A stretch of DNA of 64,000 bases from Bacteroidota bacterium (GCA_023441805.1 JAEZNO010000004.1:35338-99337); one strand, 5' to 3'. Shown: positions 46,210-56,598, numbered from the stretch's first letter. Made by a program: numbers and translations. Notes: generated from the sequence alone by a model not told the origin.

Positions 46210-48186
46210 GATATTAATGATAGTCCCCCTGCCCGGTGCTGAATCAATGAACATCGTGCCGTTAAGGTTCTCTATTCGTGATTTCATATGGGCAAGACCG
46301 TAACTGGCATGTTTGCTGACCTCTTCATAGTTAAAACCTTTTCCGTCGTCTTCTGCCATGAGTGATATCTCGTTGTTACCCTGTGTTATCTGAATAAAAA
46401 GCCTTGATGCGGAGGCATGTTTAATAGTATTGTTTACAATCTCCTGAATTGTGCGAAACAGTATGTTTTCAATAAGCTCATCAGTTTTCCCGTTCAGTCC
46501 AAAGATATCATAAGTCATCTTAACACCGGTACTTTGGTTAACACGATCGGCGATACTTTTCAATGCTCCTTTCAGTCCACTTTCCGATAGCAGGGAAGGA
46601 GCCAGGTTATGTGAAATATTACGTACTTCATCAAAAGCATCATCAATAATCTTTACCAGCGACTCATTCAGCTCTTTCTTTTTCGCTTCAGGCAGATCAT
46701 TGCGATTTTGCATACTCACGTGCAGTCCGGCAAGTGACAATAAATGGCCAAGACTATCGTGCAGTTCCTGCCCGATTCGTTTTCGTTCTCTGATTTCCGC
46801 TTCAAGAGCAGCATTCGATTTCTTCTCAGTCCATTCAACTATTGTCTTTTGCAATCTGACTTCCTGGCTGTGGCGATGGTTCTGATAAACAAGGTACAAT
46901 CCGGTGATTAACAACACGAATGTAAGCGAGACAAAAAACAGAAGTGTATTCTTATTACTTAATGCAAGTTCCTTTTTCTCAAGTTCTAACTTCTGCATCT
47001 TATTCAGTTGGTCAAGATAATCGAGTTCGACATCATAAATCTGATGAATGACAGTTTGGCTGATAATATCTTCCTGAGTTTTGATGTGTTCACGATAATT
47101 CAGCAAACTCTCGCGATAATTACCCATTTGTTCTGAGATATCAGAAAGTAACTCATGTGCATCGCTCTTGAGTACCAAACTGTTGAGGGTGTCGGCCATT
47201 GACATTACCTTCTCAGAAATTTTAAATGCTTCCTCAGCCTTGTTTTGTTTCAATAATACTCTGGCCGTACCAAGTTCTGCCATTGCTAATTGGTATGTGA
47301 GGTTCGCCTCCTGAGCAATTAAGGTGCTTACATGGTATGCTTCCAATGCTTCATCGTTCTTATTTAAAGACTGATACAGATTTCCTTTTAGCTGATATGA
47401 AATACATAAACCGTACTGGTTATTTACCTTTTCGGAGAGAGCGATAGCGCGATTAAGATCATTAAGCGCATCCTCATAATTATTTAAAGAAATGTGACAA
47501 AGAGCTATGTTGTTTATAACTGAAACTGTTAATATCGTATCACCGGGAGAAATTACAGGGCTGAGGGCCTTATTGAAGTAATCAAGTGCCTTGGTATAGT
47601 TCTTCAGATTCTGAAATACAATACCTATATTATTGTATGCGGCTGCTTTCTTTTCGGGAACTGATGCCTGATCAAAGAAATTCAATGCTTCAATCAGATG
47701 CATGTACGAAAGTTTGTAGTTGCCAATCTCATTGAAGATTACACCCATATTGTTATTTATATTGGCAATCTCAAGCTTATAGTCAAGCTTTTTGGCAATC
47801 TCAAGAGCTTCGTTATAATATCGGATGCCCTCAGGATAGTTAGTTTCAAATACAAAAGAAGAGCCAATATGTTTCAATAGAGTTATTCTGGCATAAGGGT
47901 TATCTGAACCCGCCGAGTCGAGTGATTTAAGTGCCTGAATTCTTGCCTCCGATGGATTAAGGTATATTTTGCGGTGGATCTCATCAAAAGTAGCTTTATT
48001 AACATCAGCCCGGTTAAGAGTGTTGTCAGTGGCTGATGTCAGGTCAATACTGCTTGTGACTTCTCTTTTGCATCCAAAAACCATCAACAACACCAATATC
48101 GCAGGTATCAGGGATCCGAACATTGATAAAAGCACTGCCCTGGGTCGGTGAAGTGTATTGTACATATTAAGGTTTATATAGTGCAA
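46192..48186 (-). CDS. TPR-containing sensor histidine kinase (HisKA_3 family)
   Basis: The 664-residue protein has an N-terminal hydrophobic segment with a lipobox-like LMVFGCKRE, a TPR array (about residues 95-380, units such as NNMGVIFNEIGNYKLSYMHL), a membrane helix at about 400-425, then a coiled coil and the kinase domain. His476 (IGQELHDSLGHLLSLA) is the phosphorylation site of the HisKA_3 class; the ATPase part has EIVNNTIKHA and DDGKGFN. The TPR part is probably periplasmic and senses an unknown ligand or protein. It pairs with the NarL-type regulator downstream; the 151-base gap between them holds the repeats. Confidence 0.93.
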   Translation of the reverse strand: MHYINLNMYNTLHRPRAVLLSMFGSLIPAILVLLMVFGCKREVTSSIDLTSATDNTLNRADVNKATFDEIHRKIYLNPSEARIQALKSLDSAGSDNPYARITLLKHIGSSFVFETNYPEGIRYYNEALEIAKKLDYKLEIANINNNMGVIFNEIGNYKLSYMHLIEALNFFDQASVPEKKAAAYNNIGIVFQNLKNYTKALDYFNKALSPVISPGDTILTVSVINNIALCHISLNNYEDALNDLNRAIALSEKVNNQYGLCISYQLKGNLYQSLNKNDEALEAYHVSTLIAQEANLTYQLAMAELGTARVLLKQNKAEEAFKISEKVMSMADTLNSLVLKSDAHELLSDISEQMGNYRESLLNYREHIKTQEDIISQTVIHQIYDVELDYLDQLNKMQKLELEKKELALSNKNTLLFFVSLTFVLLITGLYLVYQNHRHSQEVRLQKTIVEWTEKKSNAALEAEIRERKRIGQELHDSLGHLLSLAGLHVSMQNRNDLPEAKKKELNESLVKIIDDAFDEVRNISHNLAPSLLSESGLKGALKSIADRVNQSTGVKMTYDIFGLNGKTDELIENILFRTIQEIVNNTIKHASASRLFIQITQGNNEISLMAEDDGKGFNYEEVSKHASYGLAHMKSRIENLNGTMFIDSAPGRGTIINILIPVS

Positions 48187-48221
48187 GGTACTTATATAGT
48201 ACTTTGCTCTGAACTATATTG

Positions 48222-48229
48222 CAAATCTA
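48222..48229 (-). promoter_or_regulatory. -7 box upstream of the histidine kinase
   Basis: TAGATTTG on the minus strand lies 35 bases before the kinase start, in the 226-base gap to the divergent T9SS cargo gene. Confidence 0.35.
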
Positions 48230-48412
48230 AGGTGATTTATAATAATATTTTTATTCCTGAAGGTTGACTATGAATAAATTAGGCGTTGACACTATACCTT
48301 ACTAAGTGCTGGCACCTATACGCACTAACTCAAAAAATAGCAATCAGTACCAATTGACCGGGGCCGGTAAAATACGTTATTTTGTGGCAGTATATCATTT
48401 AAACCAATTACA

Positions 48413-50089
48413 ATGAAAACCTTTTTTACTCCACTGTTTACAATAATGATTTTGTCAGGGCTGATCATTAGTCGGCCGCTTTGTGCACAGACAACTGACA
48501 CATTGCATTATGAAGCGTTTAATTATCCTGTGGGTGCACTTCCACAGGGATGGACACTTGATGGTGCTCAGGCTCCATGGTCAGTTAACCAATCACAGAT
48601 GGCCGGTGGTTCAGCACCTGAATTGATGCTCGGCTATAGTTTCGCCTCCGGATTAAGTCGCCTTATTTCGCCGGTAGTTGATATTACCGGATACCGTAAT
48701 CTGAAAATCAGGTACAACCAGTATCTGGTCAATTATGAGGCTGATGCAGGTGAGATCATTGGTCTTGACGTTACATTCGACGGTGGTGCAACATGGCAGA
48801 CTTTATGGCAGCGTCTGCTGGGCGTAACCAGTATTCCTCCTGATCCTGTTGAATTCTACTTTATAGCTCCCGAAGGTGCTACTCAGGTGCAATACGCCTA
48901 TAGGTTTGAGGGTAATAATAATTTCATCAACCTGTGGCTCATTGACGATGTCACGATTGAAACTGTTGTCGACAACGATCTTCAAGCACTTAAAATGAGT
49001 GGCACAAATACTCCGGTTGAAGGTGCTGAAAGTATGTATACTGTTGAAATACTGAATGGTGGCAACTTAACTCAATCGGATTACACAGTAAAGCTCATTA
49101 AAGAAGGTGGAGTTGTAATTGGTTCTGTAGCCGGACAGGCTATTGCTTTCGCTGAAAAGAAATATTATAATTTTAACTGGACACCGGCTGTTGGTGAAGC
49201 AGGTAATACTTCACTTTATGCTATGGTTGAATTCGGGGACGATGAGAATTCAATGAATAATGTAACCGGTACAATGGATATAATTGTGCAGCCTGATAAT
49301 ATTGCCATGGTAGAGATAGGTGATATGTTCTCACCGCTCAACTTTCTGCCATATAATTACTTCAACTATTACAGCATGACCCAAACCCTCTATTTCCCTG
49401 ATGAGATCGGGCTTGCCGGCGATACTATCATTGCCCTTGGATATACCGGACAGTTTGATCAGGATACTGACAGTGTTCATCTTCAGATAATGCTCGGTGA
49501 AACTACTGCCACCAACCTTACTGATAATTGGCTTGATCCTTCAACACTGACAATGGTTTATGATGGCTACATGAATTTCAAAAAAGGAATGAATCCATTC
49601 TATATTCCACTTGACAACTCATATACTTACACAGGAAAGAATCTTGTTGTACATTCAGTAAAGAACCTTGAGCGCCAGCTATTCCTGACACCTACTGTCT
49701 GTTCAATTGATACCGCCTCACAGCGTTCACGTTGTGCAGAGCAGGATGGCGAACCATTTAATCCGCTGGTTCCGCCAATGTGGGGATATACAGTTGATTA
49801 CTATCCAAACATTACCCTATTCTTTGCCACTGAACCAACAGGTATCGAAAATCTGAATTCACCGAAAGTGATTGTATATCCTAACCCCGCACATTCAACA
49901 ATAAACGTACACTCAGGAAAAGAGATCATAGAAGTTCAAATGCTTAACTCTATTGGTCAGATTGTTTATCGCGAAACCGCTACAGGAACCAACCATCAGA
50001 TAAAGGTAAATTCTTTTAACAGGGGCGTCTATTTTGTACAATGTGTCACTGCTGAAGGGACAGATGTGAAGAAGATTGTGATTGAATGA
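48413..50089 (+). CDS. Secreted T9SS cargo with choice-of-anchor J/MAM-like domain
   Basis: The 558-residue protein begins with a signal peptide (ending ISRPLCAQ). Residues about 30-185 form a MAM-like, choice-of-anchor J domain (HYEAFNYPVGALPQGWTL, DVTFDGGATWQTLW, NLWLIDDVTIE). A CARDB-like beta domain follows (residues 190-295). The final 80 residues are a type A T9SS sorting domain (VIVYPNPAHSTINV, LNSIGQIVYRETA, RGVYFVQCVTAEG). No catalytic motif is visible; binding or adhesion is likely. It diverges from the two-component pair and precedes the starch locus but ends at its own terminator. Confidence 0.87.
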   Translation: MKTFFTPLFTIMILSGLIISRPLCAQTTDTLHYEAFNYPVGALPQGWTLDGAQAPWSVNQSQMAGGSAPELMLGYSFASGLSRLISPVVDITGYRNLKIRYNQYLVNYEADAGEIIGLDVTFDGGATWQTLWQRLLGVTSIPPDPVEFYFIAPEGATQVQYAYRFEGNNNFINLWLIDDVTIETVVDNDLQALKMSGTNTPVEGAESMYTVEILNGGNLTQSDYTVKLIKEGGVVIGSVAGQAIAFAEKKYYNFNWTPAVGEAGNTSLYAMVEFGDDENSMNNVTGTMDIIVQPDNIAMVEIGDMFSPLNFLPYNYFNYYSMTQTLYFPDEIGLAGDTIIALGYTGQFDQDTDSVHLQIMLGETTATNLTDNWLDPSTLTMVYDGYMNFKKGMNPFYIPLDNSYTYTGKNLVVHSVKNLERQLFLTPTVCSIDTASQRSRCAEQDGEPFNPLVPPMWGYTVDYYPNITLFFATEPTGIENLNSPKVIVYPNPAHSTINVHSGKEIIEVQMLNSIGQIVYRETATGTNHQIKVNSFNRGVYFVQCVTAEGTDVKKIVIE

Positions 50090-50094
50090 GGCAC

Positions 50095-50150
50095 CTTGAA
50101 CGCGTTATGCGTTCAGAGATCAGCGTTCAGCGTCAGACACTGAACGTATT
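50095..50150. repeat. GCGTT/TTCAGCG short-repeat block
   Basis: Directly after the T9SS cargo stop the sequence carries several copies of GCGTT and TTCAGCGT. The same words recur at 60451-60811, again directly after a T9SS cargo gene. Confidence 0.6.
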
Positions 50151-50161
50151 TTATCCGGGAA

Positions 50162-50205
50162 CAAAAAGCACCCTGGTATTAACCGGGGTGTTTGCCTTTT
50201 TTTTA
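50162..50205 (+). terminator. Intrinsic terminator after the T9SS cargo gene
   Basis: CACCCTGGT (50169-50177) pairs with ACCGGGGTG (50182-50190), with one G-U pair, within complementary A and T flanks, followed by TTTGCC and a run of eight T's. It separates the cargo gene from the regulator at 50219. Confidence 0.8.
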
Positions 50206-50218
50206 TTTTTACTGCCTT

Positions 50219-51892
50219 ATGTATAAACTACTTAGGCTTTTAATTGTAGGGTTAATTTGTTCATCTGCTCAGGTATTCGGCCAGAATGCTAAGCTTATTG
50301 AATTACTCGACAATACCATTAAGAATGCACAGGTTTATGTTGATGCAAAAGAGGGCAGACTGTCGGAGTTAAGAGCACAACTTGCCACTGCGAAGTCAGA
50401 TGAGCATCAGTACGAAATTTCTTCTCACTTATACGATGAGTATCGTTCATATAAATACGATTCGGCATATGCATACGCCAACCGGATGATGAAGTATGCG
50501 GAAATGTTGAATGATCCCAACCGGTTGTGCGAATCAAAAATGGCACTTGCTTTTAGCTGTGTTTCTGCCGGATTGTATAAAGAAGCTAACGAAATAGCCA
50601 ATACTGTTGATACCATTAAAATTGATGACGCACATAAAGCTGAGTTTTATTCGTTTCTATCGGTATTCAATCTGAATATGTCTGATTTCACGGGGACAGA
50701 GCCATATTATAGTAAATATAGGTCACTCGCACTTGAATACTCTCGAAAAGCTCTGCAACTGCTTGATAGCGATAGTCCCCAGGGCATGATGGTTAAGATG
50801 CGCGAAAGCCAGCTCACAAATACGTACAGTTTGGCACTCGACATAGGAGAGAAGTATCTGGCTGATAAGCGAATAGACCTTCATGAATATGCTATTGGGG
50901 CTTCAATGCTTGGCTTTTTCTACGAAGTGAAAGGTGACACGGCCAAAGCCATTGAATGCCTTATAAATGCTGCGGTATCTGATATTAGGATGGCAATCAA
51001 GGAAACATCTGCCATTCGTCAGGTTGCTGAACTTTTATATTCCAGAGGGGACATCAGGCATGCTTATGACTATGCATTAAGGGCACTTGATGATGCTAAC
51101 TTTTACAATGCACGTCAGCGTAAAATTGAAGTGGGTCGCACTCTGCCCATAATTGAGGCAGGTCGTTTTGCCATCATTGAGGAACAGAAAAATAAGCTGC
51201 TTACTTATGTAGTGATTATTTCAGTCTTATTCGGCCTTTTTATCATAGCCACATTTATTATTCTCATGCAGAAGAAGCGCCTGAGCAGGGCCAGGTCGAT
51301 GATACTGAAGCAAAATTCTGATTTGCGGGAATCAAATGCTCAACTTAAAGCCATCCAGGAGAAGATAAGTCAACAAAACTCCGATCTCATTTTAATGAAT
51401 GAGAAGCTTAAAGAGGCACACAGAATCAAAGATGAATACATCGGTTATTTCTTTAGTGCAAATTCATCATACATTGAGCGAATCGAGGATTACAGAAAGA
51501 TGATTGCCCGCCATGTCAAAAACGGCAGGATTGAAGAATTATTGAAGTTTGCCTCTGCAGGATCACGAAAAGAAAAAGAAGAGATGTTTGCTCTCTTCGA
51601 CAGGATCTTCATCAAACTCTTCCCTGATTTTATTGAACGGTATAACTTGTTGTTCAACGAAAGCGACCGGATTAACATACTTCCCGAAGGAACACTAACT
51701 CCCGAAATCAGGATTTTTGCCCTGATACGTTTAGGCATTACCGAAAGTGAACGAATAGCACGTTTTCTTGATTTCTCTGTGTCTACTGTCAAAAACTACA
51801 AAACCAAAGTAAAAAACAGATCAATCATACCTAATGAGCTTTTTGAGCAGAAGATAATGGAAATCGAATCAGTTGTAGTTGAAACAATATAA
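50219..51892 (+). CDS. SusR-like membrane regulator (DUF6377 family)
   Basis: From ATG 50219 the 557-residue protein has a signal-like N terminus (MYKLLRLLIVGLICSSAQVF), a helical TPR-type sensor region (about residues 25-320), one membrane helix (TYVVIISVLFGLFIIATFII), a coiled coil and a C-terminal cytoplasmic domain with an unusual HTH (LGITESERIARFLDFSVSTV, KNYKTKVKNRS). This layout fits DUF6377 proteins, to which I believe SusR of Bacteroides thetaiotaomicron, the maltose-responsive activator of the starch operon, belongs. Its place directly before susC supports that role. The earlier in-frame start at 50192 lies in the terminator and is rejected. Confidence 0.82.
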   Translation: MYKLLRLLIVGLICSSAQVFGQNAKLIELLDNTIKNAQVYVDAKEGRLSELRAQLATAKSDEHQYEISSHLYDEYRSYKYDSAYAYANRMMKYAEMLNDPNRLCESKMALAFSCVSAGLYKEANEIANTVDTIKIDDAHKAEFYSFLSVFNLNMSDFTGTEPYYSKYRSLALEYSRKALQLLDSDSPQGMMVKMRESQLTNTYSLALDIGEKYLADKRIDLHEYAIGASMLGFFYEVKGDTAKAIECLINAAVSDIRMAIKETSAIRQVAELLYSRGDIRHAYDYALRALDDANFYNARQRKIEVGRTLPIIEAGRFAIIEEQKNKLLTYVVIISVLFGLFIIATFIILMQKKRLSRARSMILKQNSDLRESNAQLKAIQEKISQQNSDLILMNEKLKEAHRIKDEYIGYFFSANSSYIERIEDYRKMIARHVKNGRIEELLKFASAGSRKEKEEMFALFDRIFIKLFPDFIERYNLLFNESDRINILPEGTLTPEIRIFALIRLGITESERIARFLDFSVSTVKNYKTKVKNRSIIPNELFEQKIMEIESVVVETI

Positions 51893-52024
51893 TGCCGAAT
51901 TCTCACCTTAGGAGTAAAATCAGCCATAATTCTATTCTTTCCAGTACAATCAGCCGTACATTTTTTATCAATAACCATTCAATATACGTCTTGTAAATCA
52001 ACAAGTTAAGTAACTTTGCCGGTC

Positions 52025-52058
52025 GTTTAGGCGTACATTTTCATGTTTAGCCTAAACA
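52025..52058. promoter_or_regulatory. Likely operator upstream of susC
   Basis: TGTTTAG-C-CTAAACA at 52044-52058 is a perfect 15-bp palindrome. A further GTTTAGGC half-site lies exactly 20 bases upstream (52025-52032), two helical turns away. The palindrome centre is about 39 bases before the expected mRNA start, the usual place for an activator overlapping the -33 region, and no consensus -33 box is present. The SusR-like protein is the natural candidate to bind it (inference). Confidence 0.5.
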
Positions 52059-52076
52059 ACTTGTATATGTCATAGA

Positions 52077-52084
52077 TATCTTTG
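52077..52084 (+). promoter_or_regulatory. -7 box of the susC promoter
   Basis: TATCTTTG matches TAnnTTTG. It lies 57 bases before the susC start and has no -33 TTTG at normal spacing, as expected of an activator-dependent promoter. Confidence 0.5.
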
Positions 52085-52141
52085 ACTGCACAAACGATTC
52101 AATTTTATAGTATCGACTAACAATCATAAAATCAAATCTGT

Positions 52142-55078
52142 ATGAAATTAAGATTTTTCCTTAGCTCTATATTGTTGCTTCTATCCGTAAGCATATGGGC
52201 GCAGGGCAGTTTTACTGTTAACAGTAAGGTTTCAGATTCCCGAAATGAGTCCTTACCCGGTGCCACAATACTAGAGGTTGGAACAACAAACGGTGTTATC
52301 ACCGACCAACAGGGCAAGTTCACAATTAAAGCTGCATCTGCAAGTTCGGTGATCAGAATCAGCTACATTGGGTACAAGACTGTTGAATTACCTGCCGGAT
52401 CAATTGGCAATACGGTAGTTCTGGAAGACGAATCCTCAACTCTTGAAGAAGTAGTTGTTGTGGGATATGGGACAGTTCGCCGTAAAGATGTTACCGGAGC
52501 TGTAGTAAGCATCGGAGATAAGAACCTGAATGAGGGTGCTGTTACCAATCCTTTACAACAAATGGCCGGCAAGGCTGCAGGTGTTGTAGTAACCCAAACA
52601 GGCAGTGAACCGGGTTCAGCTCCGGGTGTGAGAATACGCGGGATTACTTCACTAATTGGCGGTAGCAACCCACTGGTAGTTATCGATGGTATTCAGGGTA
52701 ACCTCGACTTGTTGAACCAGTTACCACCTAATGAAATAGAAACTATCGACATTCTGAAGGATGCTTCTGCCACAGCAATTTACGGATCAAGAGGGGCTCC
52801 GGGAGTAATCCTTGTAACTACTCGTAGTGGCAAGGCAGGTACATCACAAATTGAGTTCAGTTCGACTACTTCGCTCGATATGATTTCACGCAAACTTGAT
52901 ATGCTTACCGCTGACGAATGGCGTGCTCAGCGGGCACTGTGGGGAGTGCCTGTTTCAGCTGACCATGGATCGGATACAGACTGGTATGGCTTACTTACTC
53001 AAAACGGTAGCACTCAAAATCACAGTATTGCGATAGGCGGAGGTACAAATGATTTCAACTATCGTGCTTCTGTTTCAACTATTCTGCAGAACGGTATAGT
53101 CATTAACTCAAACAATGAAAACTATATCGGAAGGCTTCAGGCTTCACAGAAAGCACTCAATGGCAAGCTGCTTATTTCAGCAAATGTAAGTGCTTCAACC
53201 CGTGATAATACCGGAAGTCCTTCAAGCATTGGCCGTGCTGCATTTACATCAAACCTTATCAGTAATACATATCACAGCCGGCCTACTGACCCTGTGTTAA
53301 ACACTGACGGAACCTGGTTCAGTGATCCTAATGTTTTTCAATACATAAACCCTTATGCCGTAGCTCAGACAATTGTAAATGAAAGTACAACCAACAACCT
53401 GTTTGGTAGTCTGAAGGCTGACTTAGACCTCTTCAAAGGATTCAAAGTTTCATGGTTTGGAAGTTGGCGTAAACTGGACGGTAACTCAGGATACTATCTC
53501 CCGGCTTCGTCGACTGTTGCTTCAGCCATTGATAATAAAGGCATAGCAAATATCAATAACTGGCATGAAGATGAGAAACTTACCGATATAAGTCTTAACT
53601 ACAAAGCTCTTGTTGGTGATCACAGTCTTGATGCAATTGCCGTTTACGAATGGCAGAAACAATCGTACAACGGTAATTTCTCACAAATGAAAGGTTTTAT
53701 AAACGATATAACCACGTTCAATGCATTACAGAATGGTGACCTTAGTAAGATAGTACCGGGCGATATCAATTCATATAAGAACGACCGTAACCTGGTATCA
53801 TTCTTAGGCCGTGTCAATTACTCATACCTAAACCGTTATTTACTGACTGTAAGTATGCGTAGGGACGGTTCATCGGTATTCGGAATTGATCATAAATGGG
53901 GTAATTTCCCTTCGGCTTCTGTTGCATGGCGTATTAGTGAAGAGTCCTTTATGGATGCAAGCACATTCTTTAATGATCTGAAAATTCGTGCAGGTTACGG
54001 TATGACAGGTAACCAGCAGGGACTCTATCCACAGAATTCACTGCAACTTGTGGCTGCATCAGGTCAGGTTTATTTTGGTGGTAATCAGATTACCAACTTT
54101 GCTATTTCACAAAATGGCAATCCTGATTTAAGCTGGGAAACAAGGGAGCAGTTTAATGTTGGTGTTGATTTTTCAATTCTTGACCACCGCATTTCAGGAT
54201 CGGCTGATGTATATCGTGCCACCACTGAAAATCTGTTATTCTACTATACAGTGCCACAGCCGCCTTATCCGTATAATAGTATAGTTGCAAACGTTGGTAG
54301 TCTGCTTAACACAGGTCTCGATCTCAATCTTTCAGGAGTTGTTTTGGATAATGAAGATCTGAACCTTACTATAAACGGTAATCTCTCACTTTTACGCAAT
54401 GAAGTTCTTGAACTGAGCGGCAGCATTGGAGGCGTTCCTCTAATTACAGATTACGTGCCATGGGGAACAAACAGTTATCTGATTAAGGGACAGCCTGTAG
54501 GAACATTCAATATTTTACAGCATGAAGGTAAGAATGAAGTAAATGAAGAAACTGTGGTTGATGTTAACGGCGACGGAATCATCGATGGCGGAAGCCAGAG
54601 TCCTGATCGTAAAATAGCAGGCTCAGCATTGCCTACTTACACTTTTGCAATCAATCCTGTACTTACTTATAAGAATTTTGACCTTTCAATGCTATTCCGC
54701 GGACAAGGTGGAAATATGATCTATAACAGTATCAGATCATCATTCAGTTACTATGAAAACCTTGGTAAGTCGAATATGCTTGCTAGTGCGGAAGAATTAG
54801 GATTATTCACATCAAAATATGCTTCTGACCTATGGCTTGAAAAAGGCGACTTTGTTCGTTTTGAGAACCTGACACTTGGTTACCGCATTGATACCAAATC
54901 AAAGCATATCAGCAACATGCGTATTTCAGTTACCGCTGCCAACCTGGCTTTGTTTACAAAATACACAGGTCTGGATCCCGAAATAAATATTAATGGTGCC
55001 AATGGCTTTGGTACCGACAGTGGCATTTATCCACGTACAACTTCAGTGGCAGTTGGTCTTAACATTACCATTAAATAA
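52142..55078 (+). CDS. susC: SusC-family TonB-dependent outer-membrane transporter
   Basis: SusC imports oligosaccharides across the outer membrane, powered by TonB and capped by SusD. The 978-residue protein has a signal peptide (ending SVSIWAQG), a carboxypeptidase D regulatory-like domain (about residues 25-105, LPGATILEVGTTNGVITDQQ), a SusC-type plug (EEVVVVGYGTVRRKDVTGAV, then VVIDGIQG and ILKDASATAIYGSRGAPGVI) and a 22-strand barrel ending TTSVAVGLNITIK. Length and motifs are typical. The four genes downstream are in line with it and point to starch or maltodextrin as substrate. Confidence 0.93.
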   Translation: MKLRFFLSSILLLLSVSIWAQGSFTVNSKVSDSRNESLPGATILEVGTTNGVITDQQGKFTIKAASASSVIRISYIGYKTVELPAGSIGNTVVLEDESSTLEEVVVVGYGTVRRKDVTGAVVSIGDKNLNEGAVTNPLQQMAGKAAGVVVTQTGSEPGSAPGVRIRGITSLIGGSNPLVVIDGIQGNLDLLNQLPPNEIETIDILKDASATAIYGSRGAPGVILVTTRSGKAGTSQIEFSSTTSLDMISRKLDMLTADEWRAQRALWGVPVSADHGSDTDWYGLLTQNGSTQNHSIAIGGGTNDFNYRASVSTILQNGIVINSNNENYIGRLQASQKALNGKLLISANVSASTRDNTGSPSSIGRAAFTSNLISNTYHSRPTDPVLNTDGTWFSDPNVFQYINPYAVAQTIVNESTTNNLFGSLKADLDLFKGFKVSWFGSWRKLDGNSGYYLPASSTVASAIDNKGIANINNWHEDEKLTDISLNYKALVGDHSLDAIAVYEWQKQSYNGNFSQMKGFINDITTFNALQNGDLSKIVPGDINSYKNDRNLVSFLGRVNYSYLNRYLLTVSMRRDGSSVFGIDHKWGNFPSASVAWRISEESFMDASTFFNDLKIRAGYGMTGNQQGLYPQNSLQLVAASGQVYFGGNQITNFAISQNGNPDLSWETREQFNVGVDFSILDHRISGSADVYRATTENLLFYYTVPQPPYPYNSIVANVGSLLNTGLDLNLSGVVLDNEDLNLTINGNLSLLRNEVLELSGSIGGVPLITDYVPWGTNSYLIKGQPVGTFNILQHEGKNEVNEETVVDVNGDGIIDGGSQSPDRKIAGSALPTYTFAINPVLTYKNFDLSMLFRGQGGNMIYNSIRSSFSYYENLGKSNMLASAEELGLFTSKYASDLWLEKGDFVRFENLTLGYRIDTKSKHISNMRISVTAANLALFTKYTGLDPEININGANGFGTDSGIYPRTTSVAVGLNITIK

Positions 55079-55095
55079 TCTTAAAAATACGAGAA

Positions 55096-56598
55096 ATGAA
55101 AAATATACTGGCATTTGCATTTATAGCATTCCTACTAACGGGATGTACTAAAGTAGATGAAGAGGTTTATGATAAATATGCGGCATCAGATTTTTACTCA
55201 TCAGCAACAGGAGCCGACGTTGCGTTGGCAAATGTGTATGCCCAGATTCCGGGTAACTGGGGTGGGGTAGGGTATGCCGGTGCCGACAACGGATGGTATG
55301 ATGTTAATACCATGTCGACCGATGAACAAGTTGTGCCTCACAGGAATACAGGTGACTGGGAGTTAACTTTTGCCTGGATGTATAAACGTGAATGGCTACC
55401 CGACCACTCGCAGATCAACAATACATGGAACTGGCTTTACAAATCAGTTTTTAGTGCAAACCTGGCTGTTGACTTATTACAAAAAGCCAATGCCGATGAA
55501 TCGAAAATAGCTGAAGCAAAAGTATTACGTGCTTTCTTCTACTATCTGCTGCTTGATGATTTCGGCTCGGTTCCATTTTACACTGAAAACAATGTAACAG
55601 TTGATCAGATGCCACAAAAGAGCCGTAGTGAAGTCTTCGACTTTGTTGTGAATGAAGTTAAGGATAACGCTGATAAACTTTCTGCCTCAAAAGGCGGTGA
55701 ATATTATGGACGCTTTAACCGTTGGGCAGCTTATACATTACTTGCAAAACTATATCTGAATGCCGAAGTATATACAGGCACCCCGATGTGGGAAGAATGT
55801 AAAGCTGCATGTGACAAGGTGAGCGAGGGAGGATTCACACTTCACTCAGGGGCATCGGATGCTTCCAATCCTCTGGGTTCAAAATACTTCGAGCTGTTTG
55901 GTGATGTTTGCCCCGACGACGAAACTATCCTTGCCATTTATACCACAGTTGACGTGGTTGGACGTAACATTTTCACTGTTCGTAGCTTAGGCGGTGCCGA
56001 TGGCACAAATCTTCTTGGCTATGGAGCATGGAATGGTACAATTGTTCCTGAGGATTTCGTGAATAAGTTCAGTGATAATGACATTCGTAAACGTCAGTTC
56101 CGTTATGGTAACAACCCTTATGGACCACAACCTGCCGGGTTCTTTGTCTATTCACTGAGTGTAACTAACTTAGACAATCCGGGTGCAGCACCTAACGAGG
56201 GAGCACGCAGTCAGAAATTCTGGCCTGCCGAACCTGCAAACAGTGGTGGCGCATCAAACGACTTTCCAATATATCGCTACGCTGATGTTATGCTGATGAA
56301 GGCTGAATGCCTGGTACGTACGGGTAATGCTTCGGCAGCTAAAGAACTAGTCGATGCTATTCGCCGGCGTGCAGGGCTTGAAGGATTAAGCGGAGACCCT
56401 ACACTGACTGATATCTATAATGAGCGTGGGTTCGAACTTGCCTGGGAAGGACATCGCCGTCAGGATATGATTCGATTTGGAACATTTACACAGGCACACG
56501 GCCTGGCACCTGCTGTTGACCAGCACTTTACCCTATTCCCGATTCCGACTTCAGCTTTGAATGCTAATCCTAACCTGGTTCAGAATCCCGGTTACTGA
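55096..56598 (+). CDS. susD: SusD/RagB-family nutrient-binding lipoprotein
   Basis: SusD is the surface lid of the SusC transporter and binds the incoming glycan. The 500-residue protein has a lipobox (FIAFLLTGC, Cys17), followed by TKVDEE, an acidic tail like the signal that sends lipoproteins to the cell surface. SusD marks include ARVLRAFFYY-like KVLRAFFYYLLLDDFG, WAAYTLLAKLYLNAEVYTG and the C-terminal IYNERGFELAWEGHRRQDMI. It starts 17 bases after susC. Glycan specificity rests on context. Confidence 0.93.
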   Translation: MKNILAFAFIAFLLTGCTKVDEEVYDKYAASDFYSSATGADVALANVYAQIPGNWGGVGYAGADNGWYDVNTMSTDEQVVPHRNTGDWELTFAWMYKREWLPDHSQINNTWNWLYKSVFSANLAVDLLQKANADESKIAEAKVLRAFFYYLLLDDFGSVPFYTENNVTVDQMPQKSRSEVFDFVVNEVKDNADKLSASKGGEYYGRFNRWAAYTLLAKLYLNAEVYTGTPMWEECKAACDKVSEGGFTLHSGASDASNPLGSKYFELFGDVCPDDETILAIYTTVDVVGRNIFTVRSLGGADGTNLLGYGAWNGTIVPEDFVNKFSDNDIRKRQFRYGNNPYGPQPAGFFVYSLSVTNLDNPGAAPNEGARSQKFWPAEPANSGGASNDFPIYRYADVMLMKAECLVRTGNASAAKELVDAIRRRAGLEGLSGDPTLTDIYNERGFELAWEGHRRQDMIRFGTFTQAHGLAPAVDQHFTLFPIPTSALNANPNLVQNPGY

